This document shows positions 37,493 to 51,545 of a DNA stretch of 64,000 bases, piece by piece. The position numbers and the translations under genes were made by a program. Position 1 is the stretch's first letter. The number at the start of each line of letters is the position of its first letter. Source of the DNA: Petrolisthes cinctipes (Eukaryota > Arthropoda > Malacostraca > Decapoda > Porcellanidae); NCBI GenBank assembly GCA_033782935.1, contig JAWQEG010000486.1, positions 3,224,001-3,288,000 on the forward strand, written 5' to 3'. The notes under the pieces are model-generated. The model did not search any database. It had not been told where the DNA came from and was given only the letters and a program-made list of their open reading frames with translations.

Positions 37493-40400
37493 TCGGTTTT
37501 TAGCATGTTTTGGGCCTATATTTTGAAAATATTCTAGCACTGAGTAGGCATTTACAGATCGCTTCTGGGACCCCAAAATAACCAAATTTCGGGTGTTTTG
37601 AGCCTGAATTTGTGATATAAACGGGTACAGAAGATGCCTGCACATATCGACTTTTGGGCACCTAAAATATCGGTTTTTAGCATGTTTTGGGCCTATATTT
37701 TGAAAATATTCTAGCACTGAGTAGGCATGTACAGATCGCTTCTGGGACCCCAAAATATCCAAATTTCGGGTGTTTTGAGCCTGAATTTGAGATATAAACG
37801 GGTACAGAAGATGCATGCACATATCGACTTATGGGCACCTAAAATATCGATTTTGAGAATGTTTTGGGCCTGTATTTTGAAAATACTCTAACTAGGAGTA
37901 GGCATGTACAGATCGCTTCTGGGACCCCAAAATATCGAATTCTCGGGTGTTTTGAGCCTGAATTTGAGATAAAAACGGGTACAGAAGATGCCTGCACATA
38001 TCGACTTTGGACACTTAAAATATCGATTTTTAGCATGTTTTGAGCCTATATTTTGAAAACATTCTAGCACTGACTATACATGTACAGATCGCTTCTGGGT
38101 CCCAAAATTATCGAATTTTCGGGTGTTTTTGAGGTTGAATTTCAGATATAAACGAGTGCAGAAGATGCATACACATGTTGACTTTGGGTACCTAAAATAT
38201 CGATTTTCTGAATGTTTTGGGCCTGAATCTGAGTAGGCATGTACAGATCGCTTCTGGGACCCCAAAATATCGAATTTTCGGGTGTTTGTAGCCTGAATTT
38301 GAGATATAAACGAGTACAGAAGATGCATGCACATATCGACTTTTGGGCACCAAAAAGATCGATTTTCAGTATGTTTTTTCTGTATTTTGAAAATACTCTA
38401 ACACGGAGTAGGCATGTACAGTTCGCTTCTGGGACCCCAAAATATCGAATTTTCGGGTGTTTTGGGCCTGAATTTGAGATATCGATTTTGGGCACCTAAA
38501 ATATCGATTATTAGCATGTTTTGGGCCTATATTTTAAAAATATTCTAGCACTAAGTAGGCATGTACAGATCACTTCTGGGACCCCAAAATATCGAATTTT
38601 CGTGTGTTTTGAGCCTGAATTTGAGATATAAACGGGTACAGATGATGCATGCACATATCGACTTTGGACACTTAAAATATCGATTTTTTGCATGGTTTGA
38701 GCCTATATTTTGAAAAAATTCTAGCACTGTACAGATCGCTTCTGGAACCCAAAAATATAGAATTTTCGGGTGTTTTGACGTTGAATTTGGGATATAAACG
38801 GGTACAGAAGATGTATGCACATATCGACTTTTTGGCAAATAAAAGATCGATTTTCAGTATGTTTTGGGCCTGTATTTTGAAAATACTCTAACACGGAGTA
38901 GGCATGTACAGTTCGCTTCTGGGAACCCAAAATATCGAATTTTCGGGTGTTTTGGGCCTGAATTTGAGATATCGACTTTGGGCACCTAAAATATCGATTT
39001 TTAGCATGTTTTGGGCCTATATTTTGAAAATATTCTAGCACTGAGTAGGCATGTACAGATCGCTTCTGGGACCCCAAAATATCGAATTTTCGGGTGTTTT
39101 GAGCCTGAATTTGAGATATAAACGGATACAGAAGATGCATACACATATCGACTTTTGGGCACCTAAAATATCGATTTTGAGCATGATTTGGGTCTGTATC
39201 TTGAAAACATTCTAACTAGGAGAAGGGATGTACAGATCCCTTCTGGGACCCAAAAATATCGAATTTTCGGGTGTTTGGAGCCTGAATTTGAGATATAAAC
39301 AGGTGCAGAAGATGCATGCACATATCGACTTTTGGGCCCCTAAAAGATCGATTTTCAGTATGTTTTGGGCCTGTATTTTGAAAATACTCTAACACGGAGT
39401 AGGCATGTACAGATCGCTTCTGGGACACCAAAATATCGAATTTTTGGGTGTTTTGGGCCTGAATTTGAGATATCGACTTTGGGCACCTAAAATATCGGTT
39501 TTTAGCATGTTTTGGGCCTATATTTTGAAAATATTCTAGCACTGAGTAGGCATGTACAGATCGCTTCTGGGACCCCAAAATAACCAAATTTCGGGTGTTT
39601 TGAGCCTGAATTTGAGATATAAACGGGTACAGAAGATGCATGCACATATCGACTTTTGGGCACCTAAAATATCGATTTTGAGCATGTTTTGGGCCTGTAT
39701 TTTGAAAATACTCTAACTAGGAGTAGGCATGTACAGATTGCTTCTGGGACCCAAAAATATCGAATTTTCGGGTGTTTTGAGCCTGAATTTGAGATATAAA
39801 CGGGTACAGAAGATGCATGCACATATCGACTTTGGACACTTAAAATATCGATTTTTAGCATGTTTTGAGCCTATATTTTTAAAACATTCTAGCACTGACT
39901 AGACATGTTCAGATCGCTTCTGGGTCCAAAAATTATTGAATTTTCGGGTGTTTTGAGGTTGAATTTGAGATATAAACGAGTGCAGAAGATGCATACACAT
40001 GTTGACTTTGGGTACCTAAAATATCGATTTTCAGCATGTTTTGGGCCTGCATCTGAGTAGGCATGTACAGATCGCTTCTGGGACCCCAAAATATCGAATT
40101 TTCGGGTGTTTGTAGCCTGAATTTGAGATATAAACGGGTACTGAAGTTGCATGCACATATCGACTTTTGGGCACCAAAAAGATTGATTTTCAGTATGTTT
40201 TGGGCCTGTATTTTGAAAATACTCTAACACGGAGTAGGCATGTACAGTTCGCTTCTGGGACCCCAAAATATCGAATTTTCGGGTGTTTTGGGCCTGAATT
40301 TGAGATATTGATTTTGGGCACCTAAAATATCGATTATTAGCATGTTTTGGGCCTATATTTTGAAAATATTCTAGCACTAAGTAGGCATGTAAAGATCACT

Positions 40401-41084
40401 TCTTGGACCCCAAAATATCTAATTTTCGGGTGTTTTGAGCCTGAATTTGAGATATAAACGGGTTCAGATGATGCATGCACATATCGACTTTTGACACTTA
40501 AAATATCGATTTTTAGCATGGTTTGAGCCTATATTTTGAAAAACTTCTAGCACTGTACAGATCGCTTCAGGGACCCAAAAATATCAAATTTTTGGGTGTT
40601 TTGAGGTTGAATTTGGGATATAAACGGGTACAGAAGATGCATGCACATATCGACTTTTTGGCACCTAAAAGATCGATTTTCAGTATGTTTTGGGCCTGTA
40701 TTTTGAAAATACTCTAACACGGAGTAGGCATGTACAGTTCGCTTCTGGGACCCCAAAATATCGAATTTTCGGGTGTTTTGGGCATGAATTTGAGTTATCG
40801 ACTTTGGGCACCTAAAATATCGATTTTTAGCATCTTTTGGGCCTATATTTTGAAAATATTCTAGCACTGAGTAGGCATGTACAGATCGCTTCTGGGACCC
40901 CAAAATATCAAATTTTCGGGTGTTTTGAGCCTGAATTTAAGATATAAACGGGTACAGAAGATGCATGCACATATCGACTTTTGGGCACCTAAAATATCGA
41001 TTTTGAGCATGTTTTGTGTCTGTATCTTGAAAACATTCTAACTAGGAGTAGGGATGTACAGATTGCTTCTGGGATCTAAAAATA
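37493..41084 (+). repeat. Mosaic satellite with a duplicated single G monomer
   Basis: Two G monomers (TCGGTTTTTAGCATG; ACCAAATTTCGGG or TCCAAATTTCGGG) stand in direct tandem at about 37495-37846, a 176-bp duplication. Downstream are A-B-C-D-E-F-D-G-like runs at about 37.85-39.2 and 39.65-40.95 kb, close to the 8-mer order. Near 38376 a monomer has lost several bases (TATGTTTTTTCTG). Confidence 0.85.
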
Positions 41085-43084
41085 TCGAATTTTCGGGAGT
41101 TTGGAGCCTGAATTTGAGATATAAACGGGTACAGAAGATGCATGCACATATCGACTTTTGGGCACCTAAAAGATCGATTTTCAGTATGTTTTGGGCCTGT
41201 ATTTTGAAAATACTCTAACACGGAGTAGGCATGTACAGTTCGCTTCTGGGACCCTAAAATATCGAATTTTTCGGGTGTTTTGGGCCTGAATTTGAGATAT
41301 CGATTTTGGGCATCTGAAATATCGATTTTTAGCATGGTTTGGGCCTATATTTTGAAAATATTCTAGCACTAAGTAGGCATGTACAGATAACTTCTGGGAC
41401 CCCAAAATATCGAATTTTCGGGTGTTTTGAGCCTAAATTTAAGATATAAACGGGTACAGAAGATGCATGCACAAATCGACTTTTGGTCACCTAAAATATC
41501 GATTTTTAGCATGTTTTGGGCCTGTATTTTGAAAATACTCTAATTAGGAGTAGGCATGCACAGATCGCTTCTGGGACCCAAAAATATCGAATTTTCGGGT
41601 GTTTTGAGGTTGAATTTGGGATATAAACGGGTACAAAAGATGCATGCACATATCGACTTTTGGGCACCTAAAAGATCGATTTTCAGTATGTTTTGGGCCT
41701 GTATTTTGAAAATACTCTAACACGGAGTAGGCATGTACAGTTCGCTTCTGGGACCCCAAAATATCGAATTTTCGGGTGTTTTGGGCCTGAATTTAAGATA
41801 TACATTTTGGGCACCTAAAATATCGATTTTTAGCATGTTTTGGGTCTATATTTTGAAAATATTCTAGCACTAAGTAGGCATGTACAGATCACTTCTGGGA
41901 CCCCAAAATATCGAATTATCGGGTGTTTTGAGCCTGATTTTGAGATATAAACGGGTAAAGATGATGCATGCACTTATCGACTTTGGACACTTAAAATATC
42001 GATTTTTAGCATGTTTTGAGCCTATATTTTGAAAAAATTCTAGCACTGAGTAGGCATGTACTGGTCGCTTCTGGGACCCAAAAATATCGAATTTTCGGGT
42101 GTTTTGAGGTTGAATTTGGGATATAAACGTGTGCAGAAGATGCATACACATATTGACTTTGGTCACCTAAAATATCGATTTTCAGCTTGTTTTGGTCCTG
42201 TATCTTGAAAACATTCTAACTAGGAGTAGGAATGTACAGATCGCTTCTGGGACCCCAAAATATCGAATTTTCGAGTGTTTTGAACCTGAATTTGAGATAT
42301 AAACGGGTACAGAAGATGCATCCTCATATCGACTTTTGGACACCTAAAAGATCGATTTTCAGTATGTTTTGGGCCTGTATATTGAAAATACTCTAACACG
42401 GAGTAGGCATGTACAGTTCGCTTTTGGGACCATAAAATATCGAATTTTCCGGTGTTTTGAGCCTGAATTTGAGATATAAACGGGTACAGAAGATGCATGC
42501 ACATATCGACTTTGGACACTTAAAATATCGATTTTTAGCATGTTTTGAGCCTATATTTTAAAAACATTCTAACACTGACTAGACATGTACAGATCGCTTC
42601 TGGGTCCCAAAATTATCGAATTTCCGGGTGTTTTGAGGTTGAATTTGAGATATAAACGAGTGCAGAAGATGCATACACATGTTGACTTTGGGTACCTAAA
42701 ATATCGATTTTCAGCATGCTTTGGGCCTGCATCTGAGTAGGCATGTACAGATCGCTTCTGGGACCCCAAAATATCGAATTTTCGGGTGTTTTGGGCCTGA
42801 ATTTGAGATATTGATTTTGGGCACCTAAAATATCGATTATTAGCATGTTTTGGGCCTATATTTTGAAAATATTCTAGCACTAAGTAGGCATGTAAAGATC
42901 ACTTCTGGGACCCGAAATATCGAATTTTTGGGTGTTTTGAGCATGAATTTGAGATATAAACGGGTACAGATGATGCATGCACATATCGACTTTGGACACT
43001 TAAAATATCGATTTTTAGCATGGTTTGAGCCTATATTTTGAAAAAATTCTAGCACTGTACAGATCGCTTCCGGGACCCAAAAAT
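41085..43084 (+). repeat. 2000-bp unit, copy 1
   Basis: A 12-monomer block matching 43085 onward at offset 2000 to about 42.4 kb. Shared variants are GGGACCCTAAAATATC and the D form ending ATATACATTTTGGGC. Confidence 0.83.
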
Positions 43085-44924
43085 ATCGAATTTTGGGGTG
43101 TATGGAGCCTGAATTTGAGATATAAACGGGTACAGAAGATGCATGCACATATGGACTTTTGGGCACCTAAAAGATCGATTTTCAGAATGTTTTGGGCCTG
43201 TATTTTGAAAAAACTCTAACACGGAGTAGGCATGTACAGTTCGGTTCTGGGACCCTAAAATATCGAATTTTCGGGTGTTTTGGGCCTGAATTTGAGATAT
43301 CGATTTTGGGCACCTGAAATATCGATTATTAGCATGTTTTGGGCCTATATTTTGAAAATATTCTAGCACTAAGTAGGCATGTACAGATCACTTCTGGGAC
43401 CCCAAAATATCATATTTTCGGGTGTTTTGAGCCTGAATTTGAGATATAAACGGGTACAGAAGATGCATGCACAAATCGACTTTTGGGCACCTAAAATATC
43501 GATTTTGAGCATGTTTTGGGTCTGTATTTTGAAAATACTCTAACTAGGAGTAGGCATGTACAGATCGCTTCTGGGACCCAAAAATATCGAATTTTCGGGT
43601 GTTTTGAGGTTGAATTTGGGATATAAACGGGTACAAAAGATGCATGCACATATCTACTTTTGGGCACCTAAAAGATCGATTTTCAGTATGTTTTGGGCCT
43701 GTATTTTGAAAATACTCTAACACGGAGTAGGCATGTACAGTTCGCTTCTGGGACCCCAAAATATCGAATTTTCGGGTGTTTTGGGCCTGAATTTAAGATA
43801 TACATTTTGGGCACCTAAAATATCGATTTTTAGCATGTTTTGGGCCTATATTTTGAAAATATTCTAGCACTAAGTAGGCATGTAAAGATCACTTCTGGGA
43901 CCCCAAAATATCGAATTTTCGGGTGTTTTGAGCCTGAATTTGAGATATAAACGGGTACAGATGATGCATGCACTTATCAACTTTGGACACTTAAAATATC
44001 GATTTTTAGCATGTTTTGAGCCTATATTTTGAAAAAATTCTAGCACTGAGTAGGCATGTACAGATCGCTTCTGGGACCCAAAAATATCGAATTTTCGGGT
44101 GTTTTGATGTTGAATTTGGGATATAAACGGGTGCAGAAGATGAATACACATATTGACTTTTGTCACCTAAAATATCGATTTTCAGCTTGTTTTGGGCCTG
44201 TATCTTGAAAACATTCTAACTAGGAGTAGGAATGTAAAGATCGCTTCTGGGACCCCAAAATATCGAATTTTCGAGTGTTTTGAACCTGAATTTGAGATAT
44301 AAACGGGTACAGAAGATGCATCCTCATATCGACTTTTGGACACCTAAAAGATCGATTTTCAGTATGTTTTGGGCCTGTATATTAAAAATACTCTAACACG
44401 GAGTAGGCATGTACAGATCGCTTCTGGGACCCCAAAATATCGAATTTTAGGGTGTTTTGGGCCTGAATTTGAGATATCGATTTTGGGCACCTGAAATATC
44501 GATTTTTAGCATGTTTTGGGCCTATATTTTGAAAATATTCTAGCACTAAGTAGGCATGTACAGATCACTTCTGGGACCCCAAAATATCAAATTTTCGGGT
44601 GTTTTGAGCCTGAATTTGAGATATAAATGGGTACAGAAGATGCATGCACAAATCGACTTTTGGGAACATAAAATATCGATTTTGAGCATGTTTTGGGGCT
44701 GTATTTTGAAAATACTCTTACTAGGAGTAGGCATGTACAGATCGCTTCTGGGACCCCAAAATATCGAATTTTCAGGTGTTTTGAGCCTGAATTTGAGATA
44801 TAAACGGGTACAGAAGATGCATGCACATATTGCCTTTGGACACTAATAATATCGATTTTTAGCATGTTTTGGGCCTTTATTTTGAAAATATTCTAGCACT
44901 GAGTAGGCATGTACAGATCGCTTC
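43085..44924 (+). repeat. 2000-bp unit, copy 2 (partial)
   Basis: It follows copy 1 to about 44.42 kb and then continues with other monomers. The private ATATCATATTTTCGGG near 43407 recurs near 45438 and 49099, which ties this block to the next two. Confidence 0.83.
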
Positions 44925-47900
44925 TGGGACCCCAAAATATCGAATTTTCGGGTGTTTTGAGCATGAATTTGAGATATAAACGGGTACAGAAGATGCATGC
45001 ACATATCGACTTTTAGGCACCTAAAATATCGATTTTGAGCATGTTTTGGGTCTGTATCTTGAAAACATTCTAACTAGGAGTAGGGATGTACAGATCGCTT
45101 CTGGGACCCAAAAATATCGAATTTTGGGGTGTTTGGAGCCTGAATTTGAGATATAAACGGGTACAGAAGATGCATGCACATATCGACTTTTGGGCACCTA
45201 AAAGATCGATTTTCAGTATGTTTTGGGCCTGTATTTTGAAAATACTCTAACACGGAGTAGGCATGTACAGTTCGCTTCTGGGACCCTAAAATATCGAATT
45301 TTCGGGTGTTTTGGGCCTGAATTTGAGATATCGATTTTGGGCACCTGAAATATCGATTATTAGCATGTTTTGGGCCTATATTTTGAAAATATTCTAGCAC
45401 TAAGTAGGCATGTACAGATCACTTCTGGGACCCCAAAATATCATATTTTCGGGTGTTTTGAGCCTGAATTTGAGATATAAACGGGTACAGAAGATGCATG
45501 CACAAATCGACATTTGGGCACCTAAAATATCGATTTTGAGCATGTTTTGGGCCTGTATTTTGAAAATACTCTAACTAGGAGTAGGCATGTACAGATCGCT
45601 TCTGGGACCCAAAAATATCGAATTTTCGGGTGTTTTGAGCCTGAATTTGAGATATAAACAGGTACAGACGATGCATGCACATATCGACTTTGGACACTTA
45701 AAATATCGATTATTAGCATGTTTTGAGCCTATATTTTGAAAACATTCTAGCACTGACTAGACATGTACAGATCGCTTCTGATACCCAAAATTATCGAATT
45801 TTCGGGTGTTTTGAGGTTGAATTTGAGATATAAACGAGTGCAGAAGATGCATACACATGTTGACTTTGGGCACCTAAAATATCGATTTTTAGCATGTTTT
45901 GGGCCTGCATCTGAGTAGGCATGTACAGATCGCTTCAGGGACCCCAAAATATCGAATTTTCTAGTGTTTGTAGCCTGAATTTGAGATATAAACGGGTACA
46001 GAAGATGCATGCACATATCGACTTTTCGGCACCAAAAAGATCGATTTTCAGTATGTTTTGGGCCTGTATTTTGAAAATACTCTAACACGGAGTAGGCATG
46101 TACAGTTCGCTTCTGGGACCCTAAAATATCGAATTTTCGGGTGTTTTGGGCCTGAATTTGAGATATCGATTTTGGGCACCTGAAATATCGATTTTTAGCA
46201 TGTTTTGGGCCTGTATTTTGAAAATATTCTAGCACTAAGTAGGCATGTACAGATCACTTCTGGGACCCCAAAATATCGAATTTTCGGGTGTTTTGAGCCT
46301 GAATTTGAGATATAAACGGGTACAGATGATGCATGCACATATCGACTTTGGACACTTAAAATATCGATTTTTAGCATGGTTTGAGCCTATATTTTGAAAA
46401 AATTCTAGCACTGTACTGATCGCTTCTGGGACCCAAAAATATCGAATTTTCGGGTGTTTTGAGGTTGAATTTGGGATTTAAACGGGTACAGAAGATGCAT
46501 GCACATATCGACTTTTTGGCACCTAAAAGATCGATTTTCAGTATGATTTGGGCCTGTATTTTGAAAATACTCTAACACGGAGTAGGCATGTAGAGTTCGC
46601 TTCTGGGACCCCAAAATATCGAATTTTCAGGTGTTTTGGGCCTGAATTTGATATATCGACTTTAGGCACCTAAAATATCGATTTTTAGCATGTTTTGGGC
46701 CTATATTTTAAAAATATTCTAGCACTGAGAAGGCATGTACAGATCGCTTCTGGGACCCCAAAATATCGAATTTTCGGGTGTTTTGAGCCTGAATTTGAGA
46801 TATAAACGGGTACAGAAGATGCATGCACATATTGACTTTGGGCACCTAAAATATCGATTTTCAGCATGTTTTGGGCCTGTATTTTGAAAATACTCTAACT
46901 AGGAGTAGGGATGTACAGATCACTTCTAGGACCCAAAAATACCAAATTTTCGGGTGTTTTGAGCCTGAATTTGAGATATAAACAGGTACAGAAGATGCAT
47001 GCACATATTGACTTTGGGAACCTAAAATATCGATTTTCAGCATGTTTTGGGCCTGCATCTGAGTAGGCATGTACAGATCGCCTCTAGGACCCAAAACTAT
47101 CGAATTTTCGGGTGTTTGGAGCCTGAATTTGAGATATAAACGGGTACAGAAGATGCATGCACATATTGACTTTGGGCACCTAAAATATCGATTTTCAGCA
47201 TGTTTTGGGCCTGTATTTTGAAAATACTCTAACTAGGAGTAGGCATGTACAGATCGCTTCTGGGACCCAAATATATCGAATTCTCGGGTGTTTTGAGCCT
47301 GAATTTGAGATATAAACGGGTACAGAAGATGCATGCACATATCGACTTTGGACACTTAAAATATCGATTTTTAGCATGTTTTGAGCCTATATTTTGAAAA
47401 CATTCTAGCACTGACTAGACATGTACAGATCGCTTCTGGGACCCAAAATTATCGAATTTTCGGGTGTTTTGAGGTTGAATTTGAGATATAAACGAGTGCA
47501 GAAGATGCATACACATGTTGACTTTGGGTACCTAAAATATCGACTTTCAGCATGTTTTGGGCCTGCATCTGAGTAGGCATGTACAGATCGCTTCTGGGAC
47601 CCCAAAATATCGAATTTTCGGGTGTTTTGAAACTGAATTTGAGATATAAACGGGTACAGAAGATGCATGCACATATCGACTTTTGGGCACCTAAAAGATC
47701 GATTTTCAGTATGTTTTGGGCCTGTATATTGAAAATACTCTAACACGGAGTAGGCATGTACAGATCGCTTCTGGGACCCCAAAATATCGAATTTTTGGGT
47801 GTTTTGGGCCTGAATTTGAGATATCGACTTTGGGCACCTAAAATATCGGTTTATAGCATGTTTTGGTCCTATATTTTGAAAATATTCTAGCACTGAGTAG

Positions 47901-48585
47901 GCATGTACAGATCGCTTCTGGGACACCAAAATATCGAATTTTCGGGAGTTTTGAGCCTGAATTTGAGATATAAACGGGTACAGAAGATGCATGCACATAT
48001 CGACTTTTGATCACCTATAATATCGATTTTGAGCATGTTTTGGGCCTGTATTTTGAAAATACTCTAACACGGAGTAGGCATGTAACGTTCGCTTCTGGGA
48101 CCCCAAAATATCGAATTTTCGGGTGTTTTGGGCCTGAATTTGAGATATCGATTTTGGGCACCTAAAATATCGATTATTAGCATGTTTTGGGCCTATATTT
48201 TGAAAATATTTTAGCACTAAGTAGGCATGTAAAGATCACTTCTGTAACCCCAAAATATCGAATTTTCGGGTGTTTTGAGAATGAATTTGAGATATAAACG
48301 GGTACAGATGATGCATGCACATATCGACTTTCGACAATTAAAATATCGATTTTGAGCATGGTTTGAGCCTATATTTAGAAAAAATTCTAGCACTGTACAG
48401 ATCGCTTCCGGGACCCAAAAATATCGAATTTTCGGGTGTTTTGAGGTTGAATTTGGGATATAAACGGGTACAGAAGATGCATGCACATATCGACTTTTTG
48501 GCACCTAAAAGATCGATTTTTAGTATGTTTTGGGCCTGTATTTTGAAAATACTCTAACACGGAGTAGGCATGTACAGTTCGCTTC
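44925..48585 (+). repeat. 3661-bp higher-order block, long version
   Basis: About 22 monomers that recur directly downstream in shortened form. It starts in a G-type monomer with GAGCATGAATTTGAG. It contains an E-F-D trimer (about 46190-46680) and a D-G dimer (about 47.70-48.03 kb) that the next block lacks. Confidence 0.9.
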
Positions 48586-51432
48586 TGGGACCCCAAAATA
48601 TCGAATTTTCGGGTGTTTTGGGCATGAATTTGAGATATAAACGGGTACAGAAGATGCATGCACATATCGACTTTTGGGCACCTAAAATATCGATTTTGAG
48701 CATGTTTTGGGTCTGTATCTTGAAAACATTCTAACTAGGAGTAGGGATGTACAGATCGCTTCTGGGACCCCAAAATATCGAATTTACGGGTGTTTGGAGC
48801 CTGAATTTGAGATATAAACGGGTACAGAAGATGTATGCACATATCGACTTTTGGGCACCTAAAAGATCGATTTTCAGTATGTTTTGGGCCTGTATTTTGA
48901 AAATACTCTAACACGGAGTAGGCATGTACAGTTCGCTTCTGGGACCCGAAAATATCGAATTTTCGGGTGTTTTGGGCCTGAATTTGAGATATCGATTTTG
49001 GGCACCTGAAATATCGATTTTTAGCATGTTTTGGGCCTATATTTTGAAAATATTCTAGCACTAAGTAGGCATGTACAGATCACTTCTGGGACCCCAAAAT
49101 ATCATATTTTCGGGTGTTTTGAGCCTGAATTTGAGATATAAACGGGTACAGAAGATGCATGCACAAATCGACTTTTGGGCACCTAAAATATCGATTTTGA
49201 GCATGTTTTGGGCCTGTATTTTGAAAATACTCTAACTTGGTGTAGGCATGTACAGATCGCTTCTGGGACCCAAAAATATCGAATTTTCGGGTGTTTTGAG
49301 CCTGAATTTGAGATATAAGCGGGTACAGACGATGCATGAACATATCGACTTTGGACACTTAAAATATCGATTTTTAGCATGTTTTGAGCCTATATTTTGA
49401 AAACATTCTAGCACTGTCTAGACATGTACAGATCGCTTCTGATACCCAAAATTATCGAATTTTCGGGTGTTTTGAGGTTGAATTTGAGATATAAACGAGT
49501 GCAGAAGATGCATACACATGTTGACTTTGGGCACCTAAAATATCGATTTTTAGCATGTTTTGGGCCTGCATCTGAGTAGGCATGTACAGATCGCTTCTGG
49601 GACCCCAAAATATCGAATTTTCTAGTGTTTGTAGCCTGAATTTGAGATATAAACGGGTACAGAAGATGCATGCACATATCGACTTTTCGGTACCAAAAAA
49701 ATCGATTTTCAGTATATTTTGGGCCTGTATTTTGAAAATACTCTAACACGGAGTAGGCATGTACAGTTCGCTTCTGGGACCCCAAAATATCGAATTTTCG
49801 GGTGTTTTGGGCCTGAATTTGATATATCGACTTTAGGCACCTAAAATATCGATTTTTAGCATGTTTTGGGCCTATATTTTAAAAATATTCTAGCACTGAG
49901 TAGGCATGTACAGATCGCTTCTGGGACCCCAAAATATCGAATTTTCGGGTGTTTTGAGCCTGAATTTGAGATATAAACGGGTACAGAAGATGCATGCACA
50001 TATTGACTTTGGGCACCTAAAATATCGATTTTCAGCATGTTTTGGGCCTGTATTTTGAAAATACTCTAACTAGGAGTAGGGATGTACAGATCACTTCTAG
50101 GACCCAAAAATACCAAATTTTCGGGTGTTTTGAGCCTGAATTTGAGATATAAACAGGTACAGAAGATGCATGCACATATTGACTTTGGGAACCTAAAATA
50201 TCGATTTTCTGCATGTTTTGGGCCTGCATCTGAGTAGACATGTACAGATCGCTTCTAGGACCCAAAACTATCGAATTTTCGGGTGTTTGGAGCCTGAATT
50301 TGAGATATAAACGGGAACAGAAGATGCATGCACATATTGACTTTGGGCACCTAAAATATCGATTTTCAGCATGTTTTGGGCCTGTATTTTGAAAATACTC
50401 TAACTAAGAGTAGGCATGTACAGATCGCTTCTGGGACCCAAATATATCGAATTCTCGGGTGTTTTGAGCCTGAATTTGAGATATAAACGGGTACAGAAGA
50501 TGCATGCACATATCGACTTTGGACACTTAAAATATCGATTTTTAGCATGTTTTGAGCCTAAATTTTGAAAACCTTCTAGCACTGACTAGACATGTACAGA
50601 TCGCTTCTGGGACCCAAAATTATCGAATTTTCGGGTGTTTTGAGGTTGAATTTGAGATATAAACGAGTGCAGAAGATGCATACACATGTTGACTTTGGGT
50701 ACCTAAAATATCGACTTTCAGCATGTTTTGGGCCTGCATCTGAGTAGGCATGTACAGATCGCTTCTGGGACCCCAAAATATCGAATTTTCGGGTGTTTGT
50801 AGCCTGAATTTGAGATATAAACGGGTACAGAAGATGCATGCACATATCGACTTTTGGGCACCAAAAAGATCGATTTTCAGTATGTTTTGGGCCTGTATTT
50901 TGAAAATACTCTAACACTGAGTAGGCATGTACAGTTCGCTTCTGGGACCCCAAAATATCGAATTTTCGGGTGTTTTGGGCCTGAATTTGAGATATCGATT
51001 ATGGGCACCTAAAATATCGATTATTAGCATGTTTTTGGCCTATATTTTGAAAATATTCTAGCACTAAGTAGGCATGTAAAGATCACTTCTGGGACCCCAA
51101 AATATCGAATTTTCGGGTGTTTTGAGCATGAATTTGAGATATAAACGGGTACAGATGATGCATGCACATATCGACTTTGGACACTTAAAATATCGATTTT
51201 CAACATGGTTTGAGCCTATATTTTGAAAAAATTCTAGCACTGTACAGATCGCTTCTGGGACCCAAAGATATCGAATTTTCGGGTGTTTTGAGGTTGAATT
51301 TGGGATATAAACGGGTACAGAAGATGCATGCACATATCGACTTTTTGGCACCTAAAAGATCGATTTTCAGTATGTTTTGGGCCTGTATTTTGAAAATACT
51401 CTAACACGGAGTAGGCATGTACAGTTCGCTTC
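48586..51432 (+). repeat. 3661-bp block, shortened version (2847 bp)
   Basis: It aligns to the preceding block with offset 3661, then 3171 (after loss of 490 bp, E-F-D), then 2847 (after loss of a further 324 bp, D-G). The sum is exact: 3661 - 490 - 324 = 2847. The single D monomer at about 49700-49850 looks like the left part of one D (TTTTCGGTACCAAAAA) and the right part of the other (GATATATCGACTTTAGGC). Confidence 0.9.
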
Positions 51433-51545
51433 TGGGACCCAAAAATATCGAATTTTCGGATGTTTTGGGCCTGAATTTGAGATATCGACTTTGGGCACCT
51501 AAAATATCGATTTTTTAGCATGTTTTGGGCTTATTATTTGATCGC
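51433..51545 (+). other. Deletion scar inside a monomer
   Basis: After GCATGTTTTGGGC the sequence reads TTATTATTTGATCGCTTC. About 35 bp, including the dyad and GTAGGCATGTACAG, are missing. The 3' side continues as H type (TCTAGGACCC). This junction does not look like homologous exchange between monomers. Confidence 0.8.

Noticed and set aside
47405..47998. Minus-strand open frames of 60-197 codons throughout the array
   Set aside because: They repeat with the satellite period and exist in several overlapping frames. They depend on a stop-poor repeat plus the 147-bp D monomer, a multiple of three. Their peptides (SVQSRYVHASSVPVYISNSG and similar) are the same DNA read in different frames, with no domain, start context or codon bias.
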